NCBI GenBank assembly: GCA_902800905.1
Contig: CADCGC010000021.1
Coordinates: 1 to 35,452, forward strand
DNA from: an uncultured Erysipelotrichaceae bacterium
GTDB lineage: Bacteria; Bacillota_I; Bacilli_A; RFN20; CAG-826
Length of the DNA stretch: 35,452 bases
Reading direction: 5' to 3'
Below are positions 35,290 through 35,452 of the stretch, piece by piece (position 1 is the stretch's first letter; each line of letters begins with the position of its first letter). The notes under the pieces were generated by a model. That model did no database searches and was not told the origin of the DNA. It was given only the letters and a program-made list of their open reading frames with translations. The position numbers and the translations under genes are program-made.

Positions 35290-35318
35290 ATTTTATAGTA
35301 AAGAGACTTATATGTCAA
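35290..35318 (-). promoter_or_regulatory. Promoter of ssrA
   Basis: On the minus strand a perfect TTGACA (35318-35313), a 17-nt spacer and TAAAAT (35295-35290). This is the strongest consensus promoter in the window, as expected for an abundant RNA. It lies only about 10 bp from the proposed transposon end. Confidence 0.8.
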
Positions 35319-35327
35319 TTAAAGACA

Positions 35328-35452
35328 GTGACATCCCCCACTTATAGAAGATAGGGGCTTCCCACTCAAGAAATCTAATGATTTCAGATTAGATGGGCTA
35401 TCCCCGAGAGTCCCTCGGTTAAGTTTGTTTATATCAAGACAAACAACTTGTT
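35328..35452 (-). mobile_element. Probable right end of an IS200/IS605-type TnpB element (omega-RNA region), partial
   Basis: On the minus strand the order is a CCGAG/CTCGG hairpin (GGGACTC loop region), GGGGATAGCCC, a second hairpin ATCTAAT...ATTAGAT, then GGGAAGCCCC, a loop, and GGGGGATGTCAC. The GGAAGCCCC...GTGGGGG signature followed by a short GATGTCAC-like terminus is what I recall of the 3' ends of tnpB (OrfB) genes, where the omega-RNA scaffold and right end overlap. The coding region would be beyond 35452. In the window, no reading frame has a recognisable TnpB C-terminus, so this remains a structural inference. Confidence 0.5.

Noticed and set aside
35259..35452. Rightmost 190 bp as a protein-coding gene on the minus strand
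   Set aside because: One frame stays open from 35450 to about 35320, but the translation has no recognisable TnpB features and runs through strong RNA hairpins.

Overview
The window is low-GC, densely packed bacterial chromosome with the standard genetic code: TGA is used as a stop (for example at 16261 and 27331) and TGG reads Trp. The gene set (GatCAB, PcrA-LigA, TsaB/E/D-RimI, DegV, an Ntdp/DUF402 phosphatase, TPP-controlled ThiT, CCA-encoded tRNAs, tmRNA) fits a small-genome member of the Bacillota, probably a gut-type Bacilli/Erysipelotrichia relative near the Mollicutes. The lineage is inference.

Layout: (1) 1-2100, minus strand: a truncated secreted-protein gene, tRNA-Ala(GGC) with its own promoter and terminator, and a two-gene unit made of an unknown 91-aa protein and a 408-aa protein that looks like a diverged Rossmann (TrkA-N) plus ryanodine-receptor-type (RyR) protein. 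A perfect inverted repeat lies in the divergent promoter region shared with glnS. (2) 2112-5228, plus: glnS and an FAD desaturase-like oxidoreductase, ending in a terminator shared with a convergent DUF362 gene. (3) 5261-14803, minus: pcrA-ligA, a terminator, then gatC-gatA-gatB-galE-tRNA-Arg(CCT), a terminator, then DUF362. (4) 14851-17414: a thioredoxin-like lipoprotein (minus) diverging from three unknown membrane proteins (plus). (5) 17411-23092, minus: a tRNA-modification and translation block (membrane protein, Ntdp, tsaE, tsaB, rimI, tsaD), then asnS and a 47-aa membrane peptide. (6) 23177-24401, plus: promoter, TPP riboswitch, terminator and an enlarged ThiT, convergent with ung. (7) 25115-33608: a surface-polysaccharide locus on both strands with three GT4 glycosyltransferases (one frameshifted), a Wzx-type flippase, a TupA-like ATP-grasp protein, a repeat-bearing lipoprotein and a Wzy/O-antigen-ligase-like protein. 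(8) 33677-35452, minus: a 50-aa acidic protein, degV/fakB, tmRNA (ssrA), and what looks like the right end of an IS200/IS605-type TnpB element cut by the window edge.

Themes: many first genes of transcripts have a -10 hexamer only 6-7 nt before ATG and no Shine-Dalgarno, so leaderless transcription seems common, while operon-internal genes often carry strong Shine-Dalgarno sequences. Three convergent pairs share their stop codons in a 4-nt TTAR overlap. GlnRS, AsnRS and GatCAB occur together, so the amidotransferase looks redundant on paper. No CRISPR array or obvious prophage is visible. The least explained items are the Rossmann/RyR-like locus, the three-gene membrane operon and the two unannotated small proteins.
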